NCBI GenBank assembly: GCA_030532245.1
Contig: JAUNLN010000005.1
Coordinates: 22,618 to 86,617 of the forward strand
Direction of reading: 5' to 3'
Source of the DNA: Actinomycetaceae bacterium
GTDB lineage: Bacteria; Actinomycetota; Actinomycetes; Actinomycetales; Actinomycetaceae
DNA length: 64,000 bases
In this document: positions 45,499-53,988 of the stretch, in pieces
Numbering within the stretch: position 1 is the stretch's first letter
How the letters are laid out: the number at the start of each line of letters is the position of its first letter
Position numbers and translations under genes: made by a program
Notes under the pieces: model-generated
What the model saw: only the letters and a program-made list of their open reading frames with translations
Databases searched by the model: none
Told to the model about the DNA's origin: nothing

Positions 45499-46446
45499 AT
45501 GAGCATGTCACTACCCCTGTCATCAGGTAAATGGGATCCGTGTACCTACGCGCGACCATTCGTAGACCCTCGCCGCCTCATTTCGGGGGAAGACGATCCT
45601 AAGGACTTCTTCAAAGCGATAGAGGAACACTGCGACGGGGTGAAACCGCGTCGGATAGAGGCGCTACTGATCACTGAACGGCAGCGGTACATTCCAAACG
45701 CTAAGGGAGGAGCCCGCCACGACCTTGAGGGGATCGAGCGGCATCAGGTTAAGCGGGTATTCTTCCTGGGCGTAGATGGAGAATCTGCCCTCCTTGGAGT
45801 GCAGTTGCATCCCACTGATTCTGAGGGGTACGCGGCGTTGAGGAGGTCCGAAGACCTTCCGGCCACAGATTTGCAGTTGCTCGCCACGTGCGCGGGGCTC
45901 GCACACTGGCACGACAATGGAGCGTTTTGCGCGCGGTGCGGGGCGCGAACGGAATACGCCGCCGCCGGATTTGAGCGTAAATGCTTGGGGTGTGCGCGGA
46001 TTGAATACCCGCGTACGGATCCTTCTGTAATCGTTGCGATTCTGGATTCGGAAGATCGTTTGCTGGTTGCCCATAATGCGAGGTGGCGAGCACAGTTTGC
46101 CTCCCTTGTGGCTGGATTTATGGAGATGGGTGAGGCGCCCGAACAGACGGTCGCGCGTGAAACTCTCGAGGAGGTCGGGCTTCACGTTGATCGGATCGAA
46201 TACATTGCCTCTCAAGCATGGCCCTTCCCCAGGTCCCTCATGCTCGGCTACCAGGCGAGGGTTGTGGATGGCGCGTCGAGCGTGCCAGTTGTGGACGGTG
46301 TTGAGATCGACTGGGCGCGTTTCTACTCACGAGATGAATACGAGAAGGCAATAAGAGAAGGCGAGCTGGAGGCTCCAGCACAAATCTCGATCGCGCGTGC
46401 GATGATCCGTAACTGGTTCGGCAAGCCTTTGCCGGGCGAAGAGTAG
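45499..46446 (+). CDS. nudC: NAD(+)/NADH diphosphatase NudC
   Basis: The 315-residue Nudix enzyme hydrolyses NAD(H) and can remove NAD caps from RNA. It has the zinc ribbon CARCG and later CLGC, the linker [10 protein letters not shown], the Nudix box [20 protein letters not shown] with VGL, and the NADH-specific [12 protein letters not shown] chose ATG 45499 because the -10 hexamer TACCGT lies six bases upstream; the longer open frame overlaps rph and lacks family sequence. Confidence 0.94.
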   Translation: MSMSLPLSSGKWDPCTYARPFVDPRRLISGEDDPKDFFKAIEEHCDGVKPRRIEALLITERQRYIPNAKGGARHDLEGIERHQVKRVFFLGVDGESALLGVQLHPTDSEGYAALRRSEDLPATDLQLLATCAGLAHWHDNGAFCARCGARTEYAAAGFERKCLGCARIEYPRTDPSVIVAILDSEDRLLVAHNARWRAQFASLVAGFMEMGEAPEQTVARETLEEVGLHVDRIEYIASQAWPFPRSLMLGYQARVVDGASSVPVVDGVEIDWARFYSRDEYEKAIREGELEAPAQISIARAMIRNWFGKPLPGEE

Positions 46447-46560
46447 CCGCAAACGGCTTGTCCACAGCTAAAACTCTTTCGAGCACGCCCCCTAAAGGTA
46501 GGTTTTCAATTTGATGTCCCACCCTGAACGCATAATGTTTGCAGGTAGGAGGAAATCAGA

Positions 46561-48672
46561 TTGGAAATAAACCCGGACGCCTTGTTGGAAGACCTGGATC
46601 CTGAGCAGCGTCAAGTTGCTATGCAGGTGACGGGTCCGCTTTCCGTGCTTGCTGGTGCTGGTACGGGAAAGACTAGGGCAATCACTTATCGCTTGGCCTA
46701 TGGCACGGCGATCGGCGCGTTCGATCCGGGTTCCGTTCTTGCCGTGACTTTCACGCAGCGTGCGGCCGCCGAGATGCGCACGCGTCTACGCGACCTCGGT
46801 GTTCCGGGAGCGCAGGCGCGAACCTTCCACTCGGCTGCACTTCGGCAACTGCAATATTTTTGGCCTCGCGCTATCGGCGGCCCCATGCGTCCGATCATGG
46901 AAAAGAAAGCGCCGAACGTAGCAAACGCAGCTCGTCGCGTAGGCGTTTCGATAGATAAAACCTCACTTCGCGACCTCGCCGCTGAGATTGAGTGGGCGAA
47001 GGTCTCAATGATCGGTGCAGGCGGGTACGTTGAGGCGGTTGCCGACGAGTTTCGCGAACCTCCCGCGGGTCTAGACGCCTCGACCATGGCGAACTTGATT
47101 GCTGCGTATGAGGATGTGAAGGATGAGCGCGGCGTCATCGATTTCGAAGACGTACTGCTGCTCCTCACGGGCATTTTGCAAGACCGCGACGATATTGCGC
47201 GTACTGTTAGATCCCAGTACCGCAACTTCGTGGTTGACGAGTTCCAAGACGTTTCGGCACTCCAGTTTGCTCTGCTCCAAGAATGGCTTGGCGGCCGCCA
47301 CGACATTTGCGTTGTTGGCGATGTAGCGCAAACGATCTACTCATTCGCGGGTGCAGACCCCGCCTACCTGGTGAACTTCGAGAACTACCATCCGGGTGCC
47401 AGGCGAGTGCAACTGAACCGTGACTACCGCTCCACGCCTCAGATCGTATCTATCGCAAACAAGGTGCTTGAAGGGGCGGGCAGCTCATCTAAGAGACTTC
47501 AAAGGACAGCGCGAGGTGCAGCGGGCTTGCCCGAGGGAGCAGTGCGTTTGAAGTCGCAGCGCGAATCCGGCCCCGCAGTTTCGTTTACCTCCTACCTAGA
47601 TGACCAGTCGGAAGCCGCCGGCATTGCCGCTCACATTAAAGCCCTCGTACAAGACGGTGCGGAGCTCCAAGACATGGCGATTCTCTACCGTACGAACGCC
47701 CAGTCGGAAGCCTTCGAGCAGGCACTTTCGGATGCAAATATTGGATTCCTTATTCGAGGTGGGCAAAAGTTCTTCGAGCGTGAAGAAATCAGGCGCGCCC
47801 TCATCATTTTGCGTCAGCTCGCGCAACTAAGCAGGGGAGCCGCCGAACAAAACGGTGAAGACACCCGCGAACCTAGCGCGAAGATCCGGCAAACCGACGC
47901 CACTGGCTTGAATGCAGAAGAAGGCGTTGTCGAGGCGGTTAAAGACGTGGTCTCCGGCCTCGGGTGGAGTTCAACCCCTCCCGCAGGCCAAGGAGCAGTT
48001 CGAGAAAAATGGGAAAGCCTAGACGCCCTCGTAAACCTCGCCAGCCAGCGAGAAGACCTAACGCTCGCTCAGTTCGTGCAAGAACTAAACGAGCGGGCAG
48101 AAGCGCAGCTTGCACCGAAGGTAGCCGGAGTCACCCTATCTTCCCTCCACGCCGCCAAAGGCCTCGAGTGGGACGTCGTATTCCTCGCAGGCGCCTCCGA
48201 GGGCCTCATCCCGATTTCGCTTGCGAAAACCCCTGAAGCAATCGAGGAAGAACGCCGTCTCCTCTACGTCGGCGTCACGCGAGCAAAAACAAGACTCGTT
48301 ATTTCCTACGCCAAATCGCGCGGCACGAGCCGCGGCAAACCGCGAGACCACTCGCGTTTCCTAGACTCCATTTGGCCTGTTGAAGAATACGTACCAGTGA
48401 AACCCAAACGCGTTTCACGCAAGACACGCGACGAACTCGCCGATGCACCCGAAGACGTTAAACGACTCTTCGAAGCACTACGCGAATGGCGCAGAGAACT
48501 CGCAGCCGAAATCTCCAAGCCGGCCTACACGATCTTCACCGACAAAACACTAGTTGCGCTCGCGGATGTTCAACCGGACACCCTCGTACAACTGCGTACC
48601 ATCCCAGGTATTGGCGCAACGAAGTGCGAAAAATACGGTGCGGACGTGCTTCGTATCATTCGAGAGCACTAA
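46561..48672 (+). CDS. UvrD2-like superfamily I DNA helicase with HRDC domain
   Basis: The 703-residue 3'-5' helicase has Walker A AGAGTGKTRAITYRLA, motif II VDEFQDVSALQ, motif III GDVAQTIYSFAGA, motif IV LNRDYRSTPQIV, motif V LHAAKGLEWDVVFL and motif VI YVGVTRAKTRL. A C-terminal HRDC domain runs from about LFEALREWRRELAAE to the end. This matches UvrD2 of mycobacteria, but the Cys-rich linker described there between helicase and HRDC is not seen. TTG 46561 follows AGGAGG by about eight bases. It ends four bases inside the convergent E1-like gene. The nudC-uvrD2 order supports orthology. Confidence 0.92.
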   Translation: MEINPDALLEDLDPEQRQVAMQVTGPLSVLAGAGTGKTRAITYRLAYGTAIGAFDPGSVLAVTFTQRAAAEMRTRLRDLGVPGAQARTFHSAALRQLQYFWPRAIGGPMRPIMEKKAPNVANAARRVGVSIDKTSLRDLAAEIEWAKVSMIGAGGYVEAVADEFREPPAGLDASTMANLIAAYEDVKDERGVIDFEDVLLLLTGILQDRDDIARTVRSQYRNFVVDEFQDVSALQFALLQEWLGGRHDICVVGDVAQTIYSFAGADPAYLVNFENYHPGARRVQLNRDYRSTPQIVSIANKVLEGAGSSSKRLQRTARGAAGLPEGAVRLKSQRESGPAVSFTSYLDDQSEAAGIAAHIKALVQDGAELQDMAILYRTNAQSEAFEQALSDANIGFLIRGGQKFFEREEIRRALIILRQLAQLSRGAAEQNGEDTREPSAKIRQTDATGLNAEEGVVEAVKDVVSGLGWSSTPPAGQGAVREKWESLDALVNLASQREDLTLAQFVQELNERAEAQLAPKVAGVTLSSLHAAKGLEWDVVFLAGASEGLIPISLAKTPEAIEEERRLLYVGVTRAKTRLVISYAKSRGTSRGKPRDHSRFLDSIWPVEEYVPVKPKRVSRKTRDELADAPEDVKRLFEALREWRRELAAEISKPAYTIFTDKTLVALADVQPDTLVQLRTIPGIGATKCEKYGADVLRIIREH

Positions 48673-49643
48673 GCCTGAACAGTAGCCTCCGCGGTTTGCA
48701 CGGAGGCGGGTAGGCCCGAGCAGGAGCAATTCGGGTGTGCCGGCCAGCGGAACCTGTCAAACAGGAAATTCTCGTCGACGAAACGCACTTCACCGGCTGG
48801 GAGCCCGTAACCATCCACCTCGTTGGCAACGAGCCTCGCGGTCATCATCGCAGCGGTTCTCATGAGGTCGGAAGAAAGGCTTGGGAACGGTTGGTTGCGG
48901 CACTGAATCTGCAGTGCAGGCCACTCCGGCTCCAGATCCCTAAGGTTTCGATCGATGCATTCCAAACACGGTGACGAACCTGCTCTCTCCACGGGGCCAA
49001 CCTGCACGCTATCTTCGTTGAAAACCACTGAAAGCACGGGGATTCCCGCTTCCTGCCACACGTGGATGAGCGAAGAAGACGAGGCCCTTGTAAAAAGTGC
49101 AACCACAAAATGCGGTTCAGAACCCATCGGCTTTCCTAGCCCCACAGCCTCGTGAAGGGCTGTGCGTGAGGAGCCTCCCATATCGTCACCGTGGTATTTG
49201 AGGCCCACTCGCGTAATCGACGCGCCACGCAGCGACGTGGCGAGCGCAGACACGAATGGTTTTACTTTCAAAAACTGTGTGGGGTCGCCGCAACTGAATA
49301 CGGCAATGTCGAGGCGAACATCCTCTCGACGAGCCAGCGCGTTTGTCGTGCCATCCCGGCGCATGAGGCGCTGACTATCGGGCGTGGATTCGGTTTCTAA
49401 ACCGAGCTGGGTGAGCTCTTTCTTAGTTAGGAGTGAGCGGATCGCGTCGATACGTGACTTCGGGATGTTGCGTTTACGCGCGCGAGCTTCGGTTGCGCAG
49501 TTTGAGGAGCGGAATTTGAGGCTTTGAAGGTAAGACTGCTCAGCCGCGTCTAAGCCAGTAACTACTGCGCTTTTCTTACCAAGGCCAACTTGAACGTCCC
49601 CATTGCCGCGCACGAATATTGCCGTGCCCTCTCGAAGCTGCAT
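48669..49643 (-). CDS. ThiF/E1-like protein of the TOMM cyclodehydratase-associated type
   Basis: The 324-residue protein lacks a clear ATP-binding signature but its C-terminal half has SSPCLECIDRNLRDLEPEWP followed later by a terminal WPAHPNCSCSG. In E1-like and leader-peptide-binding proteins that serve azole-peptide pathways, paired Cys motifs of this kind bind zinc. No precursor peptide or YcaO gene is nearby, so the role may be a housekeeping one in actinobacteria. I chose ATG 49643 because GAGGAG lies seven to eight bases upstream; the open frame continues further upstream. Confidence 0.6.
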   Translation of the reverse strand: MQLREGTAIFVRGNGDVQVGLGKKSAVVTGLDAAEQSYLQSLKFRSSNCATEARARKRNIPKSRIDAIRSLLTKKELTQLGLETESTPDSQRLMRRDGTTNALARREDVRLDIAVFSCGDPTQFLKVKPFVSALATSLRGASITRVGLKYHGDDMGGSSRTALHEAVGLGKPMGSEPHFVVALFTRASSSSLIHVWQEAGIPVLSVVFNEDSVQVGPVERAGSSPCLECIDRNLRDLEPEWPALQIQCRNQPFPSLSSDLMRTAAMMTARLVANEVDGYGLPAGEVRFVDENFLFDRFRWPAHPNCSCSGLPASVQTAEATVQA

Positions 49644-49784
49644 CTGTTTTCTCCTCGTGTACCGATTGGTAACACAGTCCCAGATACGGGTGCCCGCGTC
49701 TATAGGCGCACTTCCGGCTGTGGAAAACGTGAGGGCGAGTGGTACGAGGACAAGTGAGCTGAAGATTGGGATAGTGCGCACAAA

Positions 49785-49821
49785 TAAAGAGTGGACGGAT
49801 CGTTGGTCCGTCCACTCTTTA
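49785..49821 (-). terminator. Terminator after the zincin gene
   Basis: TAAAGAGTGGACGGA pairs perfectly with TCCGTCCACTCTTTA around seven bases. On the minus strand it follows the zincin-like gene. Confidence 0.9.
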
Positions 49822-49870
49822 AACTCTAGGCACCCGCCGGAGGTGGGCGCTAAACCCATCTGGGGGAGGG

Positions 49871-51421
49871 TCACTCCTTGTTGTCTTCACCCGCAGAATC
49901 GTCATCGGATTTCTTCTCGTCCTCACTGGAGGAGTCGTTCGAAGAATCGGAAGCATCTACTCGGCGCGCGTCGCCCTCGGAGTCCTGACCGGGCTCGAGA
50001 CCATCGGCCCAGCCGAGGGTTCCATCAAGAAGCTGCTCGAGTGCAGCATCGATCTCCGCGTCGGCTTCGGCCTTCTTTTCCCTCGCGGCGAGGAAGCCCT
50101 CGGGGTCTTGTAGTTCCTCCGCGTTTGGCGCAAAGTCGGGGTGGTTCCAAAGCGCGTCTCGCTCTTCGCGCCCGCGTTCCTTAGTCACGATCTCCCACAG
50201 CTTTGCCGCGTTCCTAGCCTGACGCGGTCGAAGTTTCAGGCCAATGAGCTTTTCAAGCATCTGCTCGGCGGCTCCACCCGATACGCGGCGGCGTCTCATG
50301 AGCTCGCGCAACTGCTCGATGTGAGGCAGGTACGCGCGCCCTGCCTCAAGCGTGATGACGTCGACCCAGCCCTCAACGAGAGCCAGCTGAGTTTCAAGGT
50401 TTTCCAGCGCCTGCTCCTGAGCCGGCGTGGTTTCGGCTGCAAAAGCTCCTCCCGTCATCGCCTCCTGCAAGGCGGCCATGTCGGTCGGGTCGATCGACAT
50501 GGCGGCATCCTGGATCGCTTCGGTGTCGATTCGAATCTCGGAGGCGTACTTTTGCACCGATTGCAAGAGTTCAGCCTTCAGCCACGACACGGAGTTGAAC
50601 AGGCGTGCGTGTGCCACCTCGCGCAGTGCGACGAACTGGTACACCTCGTCTGTTGGAATGTCGAAGCCTTCAGCAAACGCATTCACGTTCGGCACAACGA
50701 GGGCCGTGGTGCCGCTGGCCGTGAGGGGGATGCCGGCGTCGGTCGAACCGAACGCCTCGTGGGACAGGCCTCCGAGCGCCTCACCAATCTGGCCGGCGAA
50801 AACCGCGGCCGAGAGCTTTTCAACGATCGGCTGAGTTTGGCCGAACATTGCGGAGAGCCCCTCTGGAAGCTCGCCGATTCCGTGGTTGGTCATCTCCTCC
50901 ATCTGCGCCTTCAGGGCGTCGGAGAGTGCGCGCGCCGCATTTACTGCGACGGGTTCAACCATCTGCTTCCAAGTATCGAGCGTGTTCTCAACCCAGTCTG
51001 AACGGCGCCAGGCGTGGCGGTCACCGCGTGCAGGCTCAAGATCGGTAACTGCATCGAGCCACAGGTCGCCCACCTGCAAGGCCTGGCGGATTCGCTGACC
51101 TTCGGCGGCAGAAATCTGTAGGTCGCCGTCACCCCAAGCTCGCGTTTTTGCAATGTCGTGCGCCATCTTCCAGTTGATGGGGCCCGACGAGAGGCTCATC
51201 ATGTGGTTGAACTGTGCCATCATCGAGCGCATCGCCCCGGCAGATCCGGGGAAGTTCCCACTGTTCAGCATTGGCGTGGGGTCGATTCCGCGCGCACGCA
51301 AGGCCTTGGCGATCTCGTTTGTCGCCTCCGGCCCGATGATGCCTCGCATCATTTCTTCCCAGGCGCTCGACTCGTTTTCGTCGTCGCCTTGATCATGCAT
51401 GTTGGAGTCATAGTCGCTCAT
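49871..51421 (-). CDS. DUF2342-type zinc-dependent hydrolase (zincin-like)
   Basis: The 516-residue protein matches the actinobacterial zincin-like family: an N-terminal helical region (IGPEATNEIAKALRARGIDP), then LREVAHARLFNSVSWLKAEL, where an HExxH-like metal site is expected but reads REVAH. Whether it is an active peptidase is uncertain. The C-terminal 75 residues are acidic and low complexity (SDSSNDSSSEDEKKSDDDS). No SD; TAACTT lies six bases before ATG. It diverges from the YlbL-like protease gene. Confidence 0.85.
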   Translation of the reverse strand: MSDYDSNMHDQGDDENESSAWEEMMRGIIGPEATNEIAKALRARGIDPTPMLNSGNFPGSAGAMRSMMAQFNHMMSLSSGPINWKMAHDIAKTRAWGDGDLQISAAEGQRIRQALQVGDLWLDAVTDLEPARGDRHAWRRSDWVENTLDTWKQMVEPVAVNAARALSDALKAQMEEMTNHGIGELPEGLSAMFGQTQPIVEKLSAAVFAGQIGEALGGLSHEAFGSTDAGIPLTASGTTALVVPNVNAFAEGFDIPTDEVYQFVALREVAHARLFNSVSWLKAELLQSVQKYASEIRIDTEAIQDAAMSIDPTDMAALQEAMTGGAFAAETTPAQEQALENLETQLALVEGWVDVITLEAGRAYLPHIEQLRELMRRRRVSGGAAEQMLEKLIGLKLRPRQARNAAKLWEIVTKERGREERDALWNHPDFAPNAEELQDPEGFLAAREKKAEADAEIDAALEQLLDGTLGWADGLEPGQDSEGDARRVDASDSSNDSSSEDEKKSDDDSAGEDNKE

Positions 51422-51427
51422 ATCTTT

Positions 51428-51433
51428 AAGTTA
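51428..51433 (-). promoter_or_regulatory. -10 element for the leaderless zincin gene
   Basis: TAACTT, then AAAGAT, then ATG on the minus strand. Confidence 0.55.
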
Positions 51434-51689
51434 CCGTCTCTTCAACTTCGCCGCGCAGGTTGGATGCGAAAAATGGGCTTAAACCCTTGGTATTTCAAGC
51501 ATTGCGCCTACAGCGAACTAAGTGAGGAGGTGCCTTGGGCCGTAGGATTCAAGCGCTGCGGTAGCCGGATTTTTGAGGTGCTCCGGTGCCTCTTCCGGTG
51601 CGGCTGCGCGGTTTCGCTTGGTAAAGTTTCGCAGACCCGCGCAAAATGGAGGGTAGCGCCGCGGGGCGCAAACCGAGTCTGGAGGGAAA

Positions 51690-52904
51690 ATGTCGGAGCG
51701 AGACGTCCACGATCAAAACTTTGGTTCGCAAGACGAGCCGGGACGATACGGGATCGAGGCATCTCCCAGTGAAGCCCAGTACGACCGCGATCCCGCGTTT
51801 GATCTGGAGGAAAAGCGCCCCCGAACTAGGCGTCGCGTGCGCGGCTACGTCACGTTGCTGGCAGTTATCGCGATCGTTGCCGGAGTTTTCCTCATTCCGG
51901 TGCCATACGTCGTTTCCTCCCCGGGCCCGACTTACGACGTGCTCGGTAGTTTGGCTGGCACACCGGTGATTGATATTGATGACGAGCAGGTTGCGGACTC
52001 CTCCGAGGGGCAACTTCGAATGGTCACTGTGACTTCTAGGGGAGGCCCCGGAAACCGGGTATTCCTAGGTGAGTACCTTGGGGCGCTGCTGGATCCAACG
52101 AAGCAGGTTCGCCCCGTGGAGGAGGTTTTCCCCTCCAACCTCACCAGTGAAGAAATTGAGGAAATGTCGAAGATTCAAATGACTTCCTCTCAGTCCACCG
52201 CTGCGGCCGCCGCGCTTGAGGAACTCGGCTACGAAATCGGCGTGAAGATGATCGTGGCTGGGGCAACGACTGGCTCGCACGCTGAAGGTTTGGTTGAGGA
52301 GGGCGACATTTTGCAGGCGATCACCACGCCTGATGGCGTGCGCCACGAGGTAGATAGGCCCTCCGTCCCCTTTGCGCTGCCAAAAACATTGGAGCCTGAA
52401 ACGCCTGTCACGCTTGAGGTTTTGCGCGATGGGGAGCCCGTCTCGATTGACATGCGCACTTACCGGCCCGAGGGCGCGGGGGAAGATTTTGCTGGTTCGC
52501 GTTTCGGCGTTTATTTGAGCACGGAAGTTGAACTGCCGATCGACGTGACCGTGCACCTCGAAAACGTGGGCGGCCCTTCTGCCGGCATGATTTTTGCGCT
52601 TGGAATCATCGACAAGTTGACGGGCGGCGATTCGACGGGCGGCATGATCGTGTCTGGCACTGGTGCGATCAGCTATGACGGCGAAGTGGAGCCGATCGGC
52701 GGCATCGTGCAGAAGATGCACGGTGCGAAACGTGATGGTGCACAGTGGTTCTTAGCACCTAGGGCGAACTGCGATGAGGTGGTTGGAAACATTCCAGAGG
52801 GCCTGCAGGTGTGGCCGGTGGGCACGCTGTCGGAGGCGCGCGCTGCGCTGAAGTCGATTGCCGCGGGTTCAACGGTGGACCACCCGGTTTGTGAGGCGAA
52901 GTAG
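51690..52904 (+). CDS. PDZ/Lon-type (S16) membrane protease, YlbL-like
   Basis: The 404-residue protein has an acidic cytoplasmic N-terminus, one membrane anchor (LLAVIAIVAGVFLIPV, residues about 55-70), a YVVSSPGPTYDVLG segment, a central PDZ-like region and a C-terminal Lon-type serine-lysine protease. The catalytic Ser is residue 297 in VGGPSAGMIFAL and the Lys is residue 342 in GGIVQKMHGAK. The active site should face outward. GGAGGG precedes ATG 51690. The divergent pairing with the zincin gene matches the Rv3194c/Rv3195 arrangement as I recall it. Confidence 0.9.
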   Translation: MSERDVHDQNFGSQDEPGRYGIEASPSEAQYDRDPAFDLEEKRPRTRRRVRGYVTLLAVIAIVAGVFLIPVPYVVSSPGPTYDVLGSLAGTPVIDIDDEQVADSSEGQLRMVTVTSRGGPGNRVFLGEYLGALLDPTKQVRPVEEVFPSNLTSEEIEEMSKIQMTSSQSTAAAAALEELGYEIGVKMIVAGATTGSHAEGLVEEGDILQAITTPDGVRHEVDRPSVPFALPKTLEPETPVTLEVLRDGEPVSIDMRTYRPEGAGEDFAGSRFGVYLSTEVELPIDVTVHLENVGGPSAGMIFALGIIDKLTGGDSTGGMIVSGTGAISYDGEVEPIGGIVQKMHGAKRDGAQWFLAPRANCDEVVGNIPEGLQVWPVGTLSEARAALKSIAAGSTVDHPVCEAK

Positions 52905-52954
52905 AGCCGCTTTCACGCACCTGTTGGAGCTCATTCATTTAGCTGGATAAACAG

Positions 52955-52999
52955 TTGGGCTGTTGCCAAGCAGATCGCTTAGCAACAGCCCAAAGTTTT
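52955..52999. terminator. Bidirectional terminator after the YlbL-like gene
   Basis: TTGGGCTGTTGC pairs perfectly with GCAACAGCCCAA, with an inner AAGC/GCTT stem, followed by AGTTTT. The genes converge. Confidence 0.9.
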
Positions 53000-53071
53000 A
53001 GCTAAGTTTGGCAGCTCGCGCGGGTTTTCAAACGCCGCTGCGGGTCGAACGCTAGCGCTGGGTGCGAGCGT

Positions 53072-53818
53072 TTAGTGGTCATGGCCGTGGTCGCACTGGC
53101 CGCAACCCTGGCATTCTTCGTCGTCCTCGTCGTATCCGCCGCTACCGCAGCCTCCGGAACCGCACGAGCATCCGGAGCCGCATCCGCCGCCGGAGTTACG
53201 CTCGTCTGCGGAGAGGAATGTGGTGTAGAGAGCCTCAACTAGGCTCGGCACGAGGTTGGAGCCTTCTGCCACCTCGTCGTCGTTGTCGTGCGAGCGGGCG
53301 CGAATCGCGCACCAAGACTCGCCGGTGCGAAGTACGCCGGCAACGATGCGTACTTCGTCGCGGTCGGGGTGGTTTGCAAAGAACTCGACGGCTTCGGTTG
53401 GATCCTCGGGAGCTTCAGCCTCAGCCTCCGGCGGAACCATCACGCGTTCGGTTGCAACCGCCGCGCCAACCACCGATTCGGGCCAACCAAGCTGAGCGAG
53501 CGTGTCTTCAAGGTCTTCGCCGGGAAGATCCTCTTGGATAACTGCGGTAAGTGTGTGCTCGCTACCATCCCAGCCGGCTTCGAGTTGCTGGCGCATGTCT
53601 GCGGGTAGCTCCTCAAGCTCTAGCAGGGATTTTGTAGGTACGAGCGCGTAAACCGTCGAAGCACGATCCCAACCGAGCGCGGAGGCCGACCTTTCGATCT
53701 CGAATACGGCCTGGGTGAGGCCGAGTTGCGCGGCGGTTACGGGATTCTTCGCCTCACTGCCTGCCGATGAGGCGTTAGCAGCGGTTTCGGATGCGCCGTC
53801 TACTGTTTGTTCAAGCAT
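53072..53818 (-). CDS. PPA1309-family protein with Cys/Gly/His-rich tail
   Basis: The 248-residue protein has a conserved actinobacterial core (GLTQAVFEIERSASALGWD, YALVPTKSLLELE, LAQLGWPESVVGAAVATER, VRIVAGVLRTGESWCAIRAR) of unknown function. The last 40 or so residues are unusual: repeated GCGSG-type segments, an acidic stretch, CQGCGQC and a DHGHDH end, giving seven Cys and three His. The tail looks able to bind metal. GGAAAGTGG precedes ATG 53818. Confidence 0.8.
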   Translation of the reverse strand: MLEQTVDGASETAANASSAGSEAKNPVTAAQLGLTQAVFEIERSASALGWDRASTVYALVPTKSLLELEELPADMRQQLEAGWDGSEHTLTAVIQEDLPGEDLEDTLAQLGWPESVVGAAVATERVMVPPEAEAEAPEDPTEAVEFFANHPDRDEVRIVAGVLRTGESWCAIRARSHDNDDEVAEGSNLVPSLVEALYTTFLSADERNSGGGCGSGCSCGSGGCGSGGYDEDDEECQGCGQCDHGHDH

Positions 53819-53988
53819 GGTGTCCACTTTCCTTGTCCAACCTTCGGGTGGCACCGTAGCCGCATGAGGTGGTTGCCAGCTTGGATGCACCCTTGATCCC
53901 TCCAATTATCACCGTGTGCCTTATGGCGTGCCAATCGATAGACTGGACGAGTTGTATACAAAATTGTCAAGTTTTCGAGAGGAAAATC

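Noticed and set aside
49785-49821. Terminal inverted repeat of an insertion sequence
   Set aside because: No transposase gene or matching partner end nearby; it fits a terminator.
48669-49874. A longer 401-residue form of the E1-like protein starting at 49874
   Set aside because: The extra part crosses a terminator hairpin and lacks an SD, whereas ATG 49643 has a strong one.
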